Source of the DNA: Sphingomonas telluris
Lineage (GTDB): Bacteria; Pseudomonadota; Alphaproteobacteria; Sphingomonadales; Sphingomonadaceae
DNA: 64,000 nt
Assembly (NCBI RefSeq): GCF_022568775.1
Contig: NZ_JAKZHW010000001.1
Location: 1,612,001-1,676,000 of the forward strand
Reading direction: 5' to 3'
Under the pieces are notes generated by a model. The model did not search any database. It was not told the DNA's origin and was given only the letters and a program-made list of their open reading frames with translations. Shown one piece after another: positions 51,215-59,835 of the stretch (positions within the stretch are counted from its first letter, which is position 1; every line of letters starts with the position of its first letter). The translations under genes and the position numbers were made by a program.

Positions 51215-53650
51215 ATGAAAAAGACCATCCTTCTCCTCGCCGCTGGCCTCGCCGCGCTCGCTTCACCCGCACAGGCACAGGCGCGAGCGGAGTGTGACAC
51301 GGTTACCGAATTTCTCCGGACCGGAGTCGAAGTCCGCAACTGCCCGATGAGCCTGCGGGTCACGGCCGTTACGGACTCGATCCTGCGCGTCCGCGTGGCG
51401 CCGGATGGCAAGTTTCCGGAAGACGCGAGCTGGGTCGTCCCGCAGGCGCTTCGCTCGAGCAGCAAGGCCGCGGTCAAGCCCATGGACGGCGGCTTCGAAA
51501 CCGCGGCCTTGTCGGTGACCGTCAACCCGCTGACGCTGCAGGTGACCGTCAAGGACCGCCAGGGTCAGGTCATTGTCGCCGACACGGAAGAGCCCGTCAT
51601 CGTCGCGGGCACGAGGTTTGCGATCCGGAAGCTGATGCCGGCCAGCGAGCATTATTACGGCCTCGGCGACAAGACCGGCCCGTTCGACCGTCGCGGCGCC
51701 AGCTACATCAACTGGAATACCGATGCGTACGGCTTCGATCGCGGCACCGACCCGATCTACAAGTCGATTCCCTTCTACATCGCGACCGGCGGTCCCGCGG
51801 GAGCGTACGGACTCTTCCTCGACAACACATGGCGCAGCGGGTTCGACTTCGGCCATCGGGTCGAGGGAACGCTCATGGTTGGCGCCGACGCGGGGCCGAT
51901 CGACTATTACATCATTGCCGGCCCAAGCGTGGCGGACGTCGTTCGGCGCTACACGGACCTGACTGGGAAGGCCCCTCTGCCGCCGCGCTGGGCCATGGGT
52001 TTTCAACAGTCGCGCTACAGCTACATGAGCGAGACGGAGGTGCGCGAAATCGCCGGTCGCCTCCGCTCCGATCGGATTCCAGCGGACGTCATCTGGCTGG
52101 ACATCGACTTCCAGGACCGCAACCGGCCGTTCACGACCAATCCGCAGACCTTCCCGGACCTGAAGGGGCTGGCCAAGGAAGTCGGACAGCAGGGCTTCAA
52201 GCTGGTCACGATCACCGACCTGCACATCGCCCATGCCCCCAACCAGGGCTACGCGCCCTACGACAGCGGCGTCGCGAGCGACCAGTTCCTCAAGAACGCG
52301 GACGGAAGCACCTACGTCGCGCCGGTATGGCCCGGGCCGTCGGTCTTCCCCGACTTCACCCGCAAGACCAGCCGCGATTGGTGGGGCTCGCTCTACAAAA
52401 CATTCGTCGACGACGGCATCGCAGGCTTCTGGAACGACATGAACGAGCCGGCGATCTTCGAAACGCCGACCAAGACGATGCCGCTCGACACCGTCCACCG
52501 GATCGAGGGCGACGGATTCGCCTCACGCACCGCGACCCATGCCGAGATCCACAACGTGTATGGAATGGAGAACGGCCGGGCGACTTACGAGGGTCTCCTG
52601 AAGCTCCGCCCAAACGTCCGGCCCTTCGTTATGACGCGCGCAAGCTTTGCCGGCGGACAACGTTTCGCAGTGACCTGGACTGGCGACAACAACTCGACCT
52701 GGGACCATTTGAAGCTGGCGGTGCAGCAGATGCTGAACCTCGGCCTGTCGGGCTTCGCCTGGTCGGGTGCGGACATCCCCGGGTTCACTGGCGGAGCGAG
52801 CCCGGAGCTCGCCACCCGCTGGTATGAGATCGCGGCGTTCACGCCGGTCTATCGCAGCCACGCCGCCAAGAACACGCCACGCGGTGAGCCATGGGTCGAC
52901 GGCCCTGAGCATCTCGCGATCCGTAAGCGCTTCATCGAGGAGCGCTACCGGCTGCTCCCCTATTTCTACGCTCTCGCCGAGCAGTCCTCGCGCACCGGCG
53001 ATCCCGTGATGCGGCCGGTCTTCTACGATTATCCGGCGCTGGCGAAGGCGCCGTGCGATCCGGCCATGGCCTTCACGGTTGGCCGTGACCTTCTCGTCGC
53101 TCCATCGCCCAAGCCGGAATCCACGCATCCCTACGACGTCTGCATGCCGGGCGCAGCCTGGTTCGATTACTGGTCCGGGCTTCCAGTGAATGCGGCGCAG
53201 AAGGAAGGCCCCTCCTTCGAAGTCGTCACGGAAACGCCGCGCCTCGATCGCCTGCCCGTCTTCGTCCGCGCCGGCGCCATCGTGCCGCGCCAGCCGCTGG
53301 TCCAGAGCACGGCGGAGACGCCGAACGGACCGCTTGATCTGCACGTCTATCCGGGCCAGGATTGCCAGGGCACGATCTACTGGGACGACGGCGTCAGCGT
53401 TCGCGGGCCGAGCCTTCGTCAGACCGTTCGCTGCACCTTGGGCAAGGACGGGATCATGCTGCACTTCGACAAGCGCGAAGGCACGTACAAGCCGTGGTGG
53501 AAGCAAATCGCGGTCACGGTTCACGGCTGGAGCGGCCCTGCTCGCGTTCGCGGGCTGAGTGACGTCCAGACGGACGCCCAGGCGCGCACCGTTCGCTTCG
53601 TTCTCCCCGACCAGAAGCGTCCGGCCGACTACGTGCTCAGCCGCTTCTGA
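51215..53650 (+). CDS. Secreted glycoside hydrolase family 31, alpha-glucosidase-like (811 aa)
   Basis: Signal peptide (MKKTILLLAAGLAALASPAQA) for export. N-terminal galactose-mutarotase-like barrel, then a TIM barrel: WLDIDFQDRNRPFTTN, nucleophile Asp408 in GFWNDMNEPA, acid/base Asp491 in TWTGDNNSTWDHL, then C-terminal beta domains (VFVRAGAIVPRQ). Motifs match GH31 alpha-glucosidases; alpha-xylosidase or related specificities remain possible. The stop overlaps the start of the sugar symporter gene (TGATG), implying coupled use of its product. Confidence 0.92.
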   Translation: MKKTILLLAAGLAALASPAQAQARAECDTVTEFLRTGVEVRNCPMSLRVTAVTDSILRVRVAPDGKFPEDASWVVPQALRSSSKAAVKPMDGGFETAALSVTVNPLTLQVTVKDRQGQVIVADTEEPVIVAGTRFAIRKLMPASEHYYGLGDKTGPFDRRGASYINWNTDAYGFDRGTDPIYKSIPFYIATGGPAGAYGLFLDNTWRSGFDFGHRVEGTLMVGADAGPIDYYIIAGPSVADVVRRYTDLTGKAPLPPRWAMGFQQSRYSYMSETEVREIAGRLRSDRIPADVIWLDIDFQDRNRPFTTNPQTFPDLKGLAKEVGQQGFKLVTITDLHIAHAPNQGYAPYDSGVASDQFLKNADGSTYVAPVWPGPSVFPDFTRKTSRDWWGSLYKTFVDDGIAGFWNDMNEPAIFETPTKTMPLDTVHRIEGDGFASRTATHAEIHNVYGMENGRATYEGLLKLRPNVRPFVMTRASFAGGQRFAVTWTGDNNSTWDHLKLAVQQMLNLGLSGFAWSGADIPGFTGGASPELATRWYEIAAFTPVYRSHAAKNTPRGEPWVDGPEHLAIRKRFIEERYRLLPYFYALAEQSSRTGDPVMRPVFYDYPALAKAPCDPAMAFTVGRDLLVAPSPKPESTHPYDVCMPGAAWFDYWSGLPVNAAQKEGPSFEVVTETPRLDRLPVFVRAGAIVPRQPLVQSTAETPNGPLDLHVYPGQDCQGTIYWDDGVSVRGPSLRQTVRCTLGKDGIMLHFDKREGTYKPWWKQIAVTVHGWSGPARVRGLSDVQTDAQARTVRFVLPDQKRPADYVLSRF

Positions 53651-54975
53651 TGGAGGCCCGCCGTCCGTCCCGGCCGCGCCTGTTGCTGTTCGCCTTCGGG
53701 GACTTCGCATTCAATCTCTACTGGCAGAGCATCATGCTCTTCCTGCTGTTCTACTACACGGACGCGCTGGAGCTGCCGATCGGAGTCGCGTCGACGACCT
53801 ACCTGATTGCGTCCGTTTGGGACGGGATCGCGAGCTTCGTCGTCGGAATCCTGGTCGACCGGCGGCATGCCACGTTGCGCTATGGCGCGATCCTGATCGC
53901 CGGCGCCATCCCGCTCGGCCTCTGCTTCATGCTCACCTACATGCCGCCTCTGACGACCGGCAGCTGGGCGATCGCGAGCATCCTCGGCGCGCATCTGCTG
54001 TTCCGCACCGCCTACGCCGCCGTGAACGTCCCCTATCTGGCCATGACCGCGCGGATCAGCGCCGACACGGACGACCGGGCCTTTGTTGCGGGAACGCGCA
54101 TGCTCTTCGGAACTGCCGCGGCGGTGACGGTGGCGCTGGCGACCGTCCCGGTCGGACGTTGGCTGACAGGCTCTACCGCGTCGGAGGCCTATTTCGGCGC
54201 GGCCGTACTCTTTGCCGTCGTCGGCACGATCATCCTGATGTTCGTCGGAGCGACCTACCGCGAAGCCACGACCATCGAGCGTCCGCTGCCGGGGAGCGTT
54301 CGCGCGGCGCTCGTCAGCCTCGCCCGCAACCGCGCGTTTGTGACGCTGAGCGCTGCGATGATGGCGATGATCGTGGCCATCACCGTGCTCAACAAGTCGG
54401 TCCTCTATTACTTCAAATATCTGCTGAACGATCCCGAGGCCGGGCAGCTTGCGCTGGCGTCCATGGGCATCGTCAGCGGCATTGCGATCCCGCTTTGGAT
54501 GGTGTTCGGGCGGGTCATCGGGCTGCGCGCCCTGTGGCTGATCGCCGCCGGACTGGGCATGGCTACGCTGCTCGTCTTCGCGGCGATCGACGTGCACGAG
54601 TCCGGCCTGATGCAGATCTTCCTGATCATGATGCAGGTCATGATCGTCGGGCTGAACTTCGTTTTCTGGGCGATGCTTCCGAACACGGTCGAATATGGCG
54701 AGCGTGAAACCGGCCTCCACGTTGAAGGCACGGTGTTCGGCGTCGCAGCGCTGCTGCAGCGGATTGCCATCGGGATTGCGACCGCAATCCTCGGCTGGGG
54801 TTTCGCCGGGGCAGGCTATGTCGCGAACGTGCAGCAGAGCGCGGGGACGCTGAGCGGCATGCGCGCGACGATCGTTATCGTTCCGCTAATCTTCCTCGCA
54901 CTGTCCTGCGTGGCGATGCTCGCCAATCCGCTCGGCCGCGCACCGCACGGCCGAGCCGATCCGGAGCCCGCTTAA
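53650..54975 (+). CDS. GPH-family sugar:cation symporter, MelB-like (441 aa)
   Basis: Twelve-helix inner-membrane carrier of the glycoside-pentoside-hexuronide family. Typical N-terminus LLLFAFGDFAFNLYWQS; helix-loop SVWDGIASFVVGILVDRR corresponds to the conserved cation-site Asp region; NFVFWAMLPNTVEYGERETG is the family's central signature. Probably imports the mono- or disaccharides released by the neighbouring glycosidases. Its TAA stop overlaps the convergent GH3 stop within TTAA. Confidence 0.9.
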   Translation: MEARRPSRPRLLLFAFGDFAFNLYWQSIMLFLLFYYTDALELPIGVASTTYLIASVWDGIASFVVGILVDRRHATLRYGAILIAGAIPLGLCFMLTYMPPLTTGSWAIASILGAHLLFRTAYAAVNVPYLAMTARISADTDDRAFVAGTRMLFGTAAAVTVALATVPVGRWLTGSTASEAYFGAAVLFAVVGTIILMFVGATYREATTIERPLPGSVRAALVSLARNRAFVTLSAAMMAMIVAITVLNKSVLYYFKYLLNDPEAGQLALASMGIVSGIAIPLWMVFGRVIGLRALWLIAAGLGMATLLVFAAIDVHESGLMQIFLIMMQVMIVGLNFVFWAMLPNTVEYGERETGLHVEGTVFGVAALLQRIAIGIATAILGWGFAGAGYVANVQQSAGTLSGMRATIVIVPLIFLALSCVAMLANPLGRAPHGRADPEPA

Positions 54976-57257
54976 GCCGCCAGGTCGAACGATCCGCCCA
55001 CGCCGGGAGCTTCCGCCGACGGCGCGATCCACACGTCGAACCTGCCCGGCTCGACGATCGGCTTGTTCTGCAGGCCGTAGAAGCTGAGATCCGAGGGACG
55101 AAGCACGAAGCGGACGACTTCCGACTGGCCCGGCTCGAGCTTGATCTTGCGGAATGCCTTCATCTCGCGAACGGGGCGCGTGACGCTCGCGACGCGATCA
55201 TGCGTGTAGAGCTGAACCACCTCTTCCGCGGCGCGCGTACCGCGATTGGTGATGCGCGCACTGACGGCGATCTCGCCGCTGCCGGAGAGCGTCGGCGCGC
55301 TCAGCGCGAACTCGCTGTACTCGATCTTGCCGTAGGTGAGGCCGTGGCCGAACGGATAGAGCGCGGTGTTCGTGATGCCGCGGAAGTGCGCCTTGTACTC
55401 GTCGAGCTTGGGGTCCGGGTTGGGACGGCCCGTCGGCTTGTGCGCGTAATAGTAAGGCTGTTGACCAGCGAGACGCGGGAAACTGAGCGGCAGGCGGCCA
55501 GACGGGCTGTACGCTCCGAACAGGACGTCCGCGATCGAGTTGCCCGTTTCCGTTCCCAGGAACCAGGTGACGAGGATCGCCGGCGCATTCGCGACAGCGC
55601 CGTCGAGCGCGAGTCCGCGGCCGTTCTTGAGAACCACGACGATCGGCTTGCCGGTCTTCGCGATGGCCTCCGCAAGCTCCTGCTGCGGCTTCGGCACCGT
55701 GATGTCGGCGCGCGACTGCGCCTCGCCCGACATGTTCTGCGCTTCGCCGATCGCAAGCACGACAATGTCCGCTTGCTGCGCAGCCGCAACGGCCTGCTCG
55801 ATGCCGCCCGGGATCACCGTTTCGACGCCCGAACCCTCTGCGATGATGATGCTGTTCTTGTCGGACACAGCGGCGCGAACGCCAGTGGCGAGATCGACGG
55901 AATTGTCGTCGGAACCGTAGACGACCCAGGGACCGACGAGGTCGTGCTGTCCGGACGCGAACGGACCGATCAGCGCGATCTTCTTGCCCGACTTCGGCAG
56001 CGGCAGGAGATCGCCGTCGTTCTTGAGGAGGACGATCGACTTGCGACCGGATTCGCGCGCGATCGCACGGTTGCGTGGCAGAAGTGAACGCGCCTGCTCA
56101 CGCTTCTCGTCAATGCGGCCAAAGGGATTGTCGAACAGGCCGAGCATGGCCTTCATCGCCAACACGCGGCGAACGGACGTGTTGAGGGTTTCCTCCGGCA
56201 CTTCGCCGCTGCGGACGAGATCCGGGAGGTATTGGCGGTAGAGGCCGCTCTGCATGCTCATGTCGACGCCGGCGAGGAAGGCGAGCCTTGCGGCGTCGCG
56301 ACCATCCTTGGCGTAGCCATGTTTGATCATCTCTTCGTCGCCCGTGTAGTCGGACACGACGAAGCCTTCGAAGCCCCACTCGCCCCGCAGCACGTCGGTC
56401 AGCAACCAGTGATTGCCGGTCGCTGGAACGCCGGAAATCTCATTGAACGAGGCCATCGCCGATAGAGCGCCCGCGTCGAACGCGTCCTTGTACGTCTTGA
56501 GGTAGACCTCGCGCAGCGTGCGTTCCGACATGTCGACGGTGTTGTAGTCGAGGCCGGATTCCGCTGCGCCGTAAGCCGCGAAATGCTTCACGCAGGCGAG
56601 GAAATGCTCGTTCGATCGGAGGTTCGGGCCCTGGAAGCCCTTCACCCGCGCAGCCGCGAACAGGCCGCCGAGCAGCGGGTCTTCGCCGCCGCCTTCGACG
56701 CCGCGGCCCCAGCGCTGGTCGCGCGCGACGTCGACCATCGGTGCGAAGTTCCAGTCGATGCCGGCACCGGCGGCTTCGAACGCCGCGACTTCGGCCGTGC
56801 GGCGGGCAAGGTCGGGCTCGAAGCTCGCCACTTCGGCGAGCGGCACCGGGAAGATGGTGCGGTGGCCGTGGATGATGTCCGCCGCGAAGATCAGCGGGAT
56901 CTTCAGCCGTGATTCCTTGACGGCCGCATTCTGCATGATGCGTGCCATGCGAGCGCCGTTGCCGTTGAACACGCCGGTCAGCTGACCGCGGCGCGCCTCC
57001 TCGACCTGCTGCGGGAAGTTGCTGTTGCTCGGGGGATTGAGAGCCGCGGCCTTTCCGCCTCCCCAGGCCGACGCCATCAGGCTCAGCTGGCCCGCCTTCT
57101 CCTCCAGCGTCATGCGCGAAATCAGCGTGTCCACGAAGCCCGGGACTTCCAGCTTGCCTGCCGTCTGCAACAAGGCGCGAGCAGGACTCGCAAGCCAGGC
57201 CGCCACAGCGCCCGCACCCATGAGCGCGGCCCTGCGCGAAATGCGCGTATCGAGCAT
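54972..57257 (-). CDS. bglX: Exported glycoside hydrolase family 3, beta-glucosidase (761 aa)
   Basis: BglX-like enzyme. A Tat-type signal (RISRRAALMGAGAVAAWLAS, about 5-24) suggests export as a folded protein. GH3 N domain with KHFAAYGAAESGLDYN and nucleophile Asp303 in FVVSDYTG (SDW in most homologues); GH3 C domain (IVLLKNDGDLLPLP, AIGEAQNMSGEA); C-terminal FN3-like domain. ATG 57257 has GGGAGAGGGAGA upstream; a GTG 24 nt upstream is in frame. Divergent from the lacI gene across a palindromic operator. Linkage specificity (beta-1,2, -1,3 or -1,4) is not readable. Confidence 0.93.
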   Translation of the reverse strand: MLDTRISRRAALMGAGAVAAWLASPARALLQTAGKLEVPGFVDTLISRMTLEEKAGQLSLMASAWGGGKAAALNPPSNSNFPQQVEEARRGQLTGVFNGNGARMARIMQNAAVKESRLKIPLIFAADIIHGHRTIFPVPLAEVASFEPDLARRTAEVAAFEAAGAGIDWNFAPMVDVARDQRWGRGVEGGGEDPLLGGLFAAARVKGFQGPNLRSNEHFLACVKHFAAYGAAESGLDYNTVDMSERTLREVYLKTYKDAFDAGALSAMASFNEISGVPATGNHWLLTDVLRGEWGFEGFVVSDYTGDEEMIKHGYAKDGRDAARLAFLAGVDMSMQSGLYRQYLPDLVRSGEVPEETLNTSVRRVLAMKAMLGLFDNPFGRIDEKREQARSLLPRNRAIARESGRKSIVLLKNDGDLLPLPKSGKKIALIGPFASGQHDLVGPWVVYGSDDNSVDLATGVRAAVSDKNSIIIAEGSGVETVIPGGIEQAVAAAQQADIVVLAIGEAQNMSGEAQSRADITVPKPQQELAEAIAKTGKPIVVVLKNGRGLALDGAVANAPAILVTWFLGTETGNSIADVLFGAYSPSGRLPLSFPRLAGQQPYYYAHKPTGRPNPDPKLDEYKAHFRGITNTALYPFGHGLTYGKIEYSEFALSAPTLSGSGEIAVSARITNRGTRAAEEVVQLYTHDRVASVTRPVREMKAFRKIKLEPGQSEVVRFVLRPSDLSFYGLQNKPIVEPGRFDVWIAPSAEAPGVGGSFDLAA

Positions 57258-57327
57258 TTTCTCTCCCTCTCCCTGCACCACTTCGGCGACCCGAGCTCGT
57301 CACCCGATCAGAGTGCTTGACGCAAAC

Positions 57328-57341
57328 TGTAACCGGTTACA
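57328..57341. promoter_or_regulatory. Perfect palindrome, likely LacI-family operator
   Basis: TGTAACCGGTTACA is a perfect 14-bp palindrome with the central CG typical of LacI-family sites. It lies in the 155-bp region between the divergent GH3 and lacI genes. A TTGACG (57317-57322) immediately precedes it on the plus strand, so bound repressor would block at least the lacI promoter. Confidence 0.75.
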
Positions 57342-57412
57342 TGAACGAGGTGGGAACCGAATGCAATCGCCTGACGGATGCATTCGAGACAATGGCCGTT
57401 CATAGGAGATGC

Positions 57413-58393
57413 ATGCGAGACGCAACGATCCGAGATGTGGCCCGCCGGGCACAAGTTTCGGTCGCGTCCGTCTCCCGCGCGCTCAATAATCTCGATAACG
57501 TCAGCGAGAAGACGCGGGCGCGCGTCGCCGACGCCGTGAAGGAACTTGGCTACGTCCCGCACGCGGGCGCCCGCAGCCTCAGCCTCGCGCGGACCAATGC
57601 CATCGGCGTCGTCCTTCCGGACCTTTACGGCGAGTTCTTCTCCGAAATCGTGCGCGGCATGGATCGTGAGGCGAGCCGCCGCGGATACCTCCTTCTGCTG
57701 TCGAACATGCACGCCGGTCATCCACAATCGGAAAGCGCCGTTCGCGCCATGCGAGGCCGTGTCGACGGGCTGATCATGATGGCGCCGCACCTGAGCGACG
57801 CCGAGGTAGCCGAAGCGCTTCCTGCCGGAATGCCTGCCGTCCTCGTCAACACGCATAGCGACGCTCATGCAGGTATCCGCCTGGACAATGCAGCGGGCGC
57901 CAAGGCCGTTGCGCAACACTTTCTCGCGACAGGCAGGAAGCGGATCGTGCATATCGCCGGCCACGTGGGCAACATCGATGCGGAGGAACGTGCCGAGGCC
58001 TTCTCGAAGGCGATCGAGGGCACGTCTGCCCGGCTGCAAACCCTGCAGGGCGACTTCAGTGAAGAGTCCGGGGTGGTCGCGATCGAAACCCTGCTGGCGA
58101 AGGGCGCAACGTTCGATGCCGTGTTCGCCGCAAATGACATGATGGCCAGCGGGGTGCTCCAGGCCCTCCGGAAAGCCGGTCTGCGCGTTCCGGAGGAAGT
58201 CGCGGTTGCGGGGTTCGACGACATCCCACTGGCCAGTCATCTAGGCCTGACGACGGTGCGCGTGCGCATTGCGGAGCTCGGCGAACGAGCGCTCGATCGT
58301 CTCTTCGACATGCTCGATTCCAACACGGATTCCGCCGGGCGGGAGCTTCACGCACCCGAGCTTGTCGTGCGCGACACCACCGCCTCCGAATAG
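57413..58393 (+). CDS. LacI-family transcriptional regulator (326 aa)
   Basis: N-terminal HTH and hinge (ATIRDVARRAQVSVASVSRA at 4-23, then RSLSLARTNAIGVVLPDL) followed by a periplasmic-binding-protein-like sugar-sensing domain (about 60-320; VFAANDMMASGVLQAL, VAGFDDIPLASH). ATG 57413 preceded by AGGAG is the family-like start; upstream in-frame codons extend across the operator. It probably represses the flanking glycosidase genes until a glucan-derived sugar binds. The stop is 8 nt before the next gene. Confidence 0.93.
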   Translation: MRDATIRDVARRAQVSVASVSRALNNLDNVSEKTRARVADAVKELGYVPHAGARSLSLARTNAIGVVLPDLYGEFFSEIVRGMDREASRRGYLLLLSNMHAGHPQSESAVRAMRGRVDGLIMMAPHLSDAEVAEALPAGMPAVLVNTHSDAHAGIRLDNAAGAKAVAQHFLATGRKRIVHIAGHVGNIDAEERAEAFSKAIEGTSARLQTLQGDFSEESGVVAIETLLAKGATFDAVFAANDMMASGVLQALRKAGLRVPEEVAVAGFDDIPLASHLGLTTVRVRIAELGERALDRLFDMLDSNTDSAGRELHAPELVVRDTTASE

Positions 58394-58401
58394 GACTGAC
58401 C

Positions 58402-59835
58402 TTGATTTCTCTCGATCGCCGTTCGCTTCTCAAGAGATCCACTTTGCTTGCAGCGGGAAGCGCCCTCCCCGGCTGCGTTACCGCTCCGCTGACTTCAGGA
58501 TCGCCCGCACTTCCCGCATTCTACGAGGACATCGAGCAGCGCACGTTCCGCTGGTTCTGGGACACGGTGAACCGGAAGAACGGTCTCGTCCCCGACCGTT
58601 GGCCGACGCCATCATTCTCGAGCATCGCAGCGGTGGGATTCGCCCTCCCAGCCTATGCGATCGGAGCGGAGCGTGGCTGGTGCACGCGGGCGGAAGCGCG
58701 CGACCTGACCCTGACGACCCTGCGCTTTTTCTGGAACGCGCCGCAGGGCCCGGAGACTAGCGGAACGGCCGGCAACAAGGGCTTCTTCTACCACTTCCTC
58801 GATATGGAAACGGGTGAGCGGTACCGGGACGTCGAGCTGTCGAGCGTCGATACGACGATCCTGCTGCTCGGCGTGTTGTTTGCAGGCGAGTATTACAGCG
58901 GCTCCGACGCCAGCGAGCGGGAGATCCGCGACCTCGCGCAGAAGCTCTACGCCCGCGCCGACTGGAATTTCTTTCGCTCCGACGGACGCGCGGCGATCTC
59001 CATGGGCCAGCATCCCCAGAAAGGCCTGATCGACGCCAATTGGGTCGGCTACAACGAAGGAATGATGGTCAATGTGCTGGCGCTTGGTGCGCCCGTGCAT
59101 TCGGCGCCGTCCAACTTGTGGGAACAGTGGACCGCGAACTACGATCGGTTCTGGCGTGGCGAAGGTCCGACGCGGCGCCTCGCCTTCGCGCCGCTGTTCG
59201 GTCACCAATACAGCCACATGTTCATCGATTTCCGTGGCATCTTCGACGCGCCGATGCGCGTCGCTGGCTTCGACTATTTCGAGAACAGCCGCCGCGCGAC
59301 CTATGCCAACCGCGCCTACTGCTCGGCGAACCCGACGGGGTGGATCGGCTATTCGGATCGCGTCTGGGGCCTGACCGCCTGTGACGGACCAGGCAATTTC
59401 CGGCTCCCGTTCAAAGGTGAGGAAAGGCAGTTCTACGGCTATGCCGCGCGTGGGCCTCTGGGCGAGCCTGACGAGCGCGACGACGGAACACTAGCGCCGA
59501 CGGCGGCGCTCGGCTCCCTGCCTTTCGCGCCGGAGATCGTCATTCCGGCGGCAGAGGCGATGATTGCCGAACACGGCTCACGCATCTTCATGAAGTACGG
59601 CTTCCTGGACAGCTTCAATCCAAGCTTCAGATTCACCGACCAGCGCTTGGAAACGGGTACCGTCGATGCGACGCACGGCTGGGTAGCGCGCGACTATCTC
59701 GGCATCGATCAGGGGCCGATCCTCCTTCAGGCGGCGAATTATCGCGACGACTTCGTGTGGAAATACATGCGGCGCTCGCCCGCGATCCGGCTCGGCCTGA
59801 AGCGAGCCGGATTCACCGGCGGCTGGCTTGGCTGA
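58402..59835 (+). CDS. PF10091 glucoamylase-like/GH144-type exported lipoprotein (477 aa)
   Basis: Starts at TTG 58402 with AGGA 6 nt upstream; no ATG is possible without losing the signal. The N-terminus DRRSLLKRSTLLAAGSALPGC combines a twin-arginine motif with a lipobox (Cys25). The mature protein shows an (alpha/alpha)6-type pattern with RTFRWFWDTVN, GMMVNVLALG, FGHQYSHMFIDFRG, WGLTACDGPGN and DQGPILLQAANYRD, typical of PF10091. Characterised members are endo-beta-1,2-glucanases (GH144). In operon-like position behind lacI; its stop abuts the convergent GH43 stop (TGATCA). Substrate is inference. Confidence 0.82.
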   Translation: MISLDRRSLLKRSTLLAAGSALPGCVTAPLTSGSPALPAFYEDIEQRTFRWFWDTVNRKNGLVPDRWPTPSFSSIAAVGFALPAYAIGAERGWCTRAEARDLTLTTLRFFWNAPQGPETSGTAGNKGFFYHFLDMETGERYRDVELSSVDTTILLLGVLFAGEYYSGSDASEREIRDLAQKLYARADWNFFRSDGRAAISMGQHPQKGLIDANWVGYNEGMMVNVLALGAPVHSAPSNLWEQWTANYDRFWRGEGPTRRLAFAPLFGHQYSHMFIDFRGIFDAPMRVAGFDYFENSRRATYANRAYCSANPTGWIGYSDRVWGLTACDGPGNFRLPFKGEERQFYGYAARGPLGEPDERDDGTLAPTAALGSLPFAPEIVIPAAEAMIAEHGSRIFMKYGFLDSFNPSFRFTDQRLETGTVDATHGWVARDYLGIDQGPILLQAANYRDDFVWKYMRRSPAIRLGLKRAGFTGGWLG

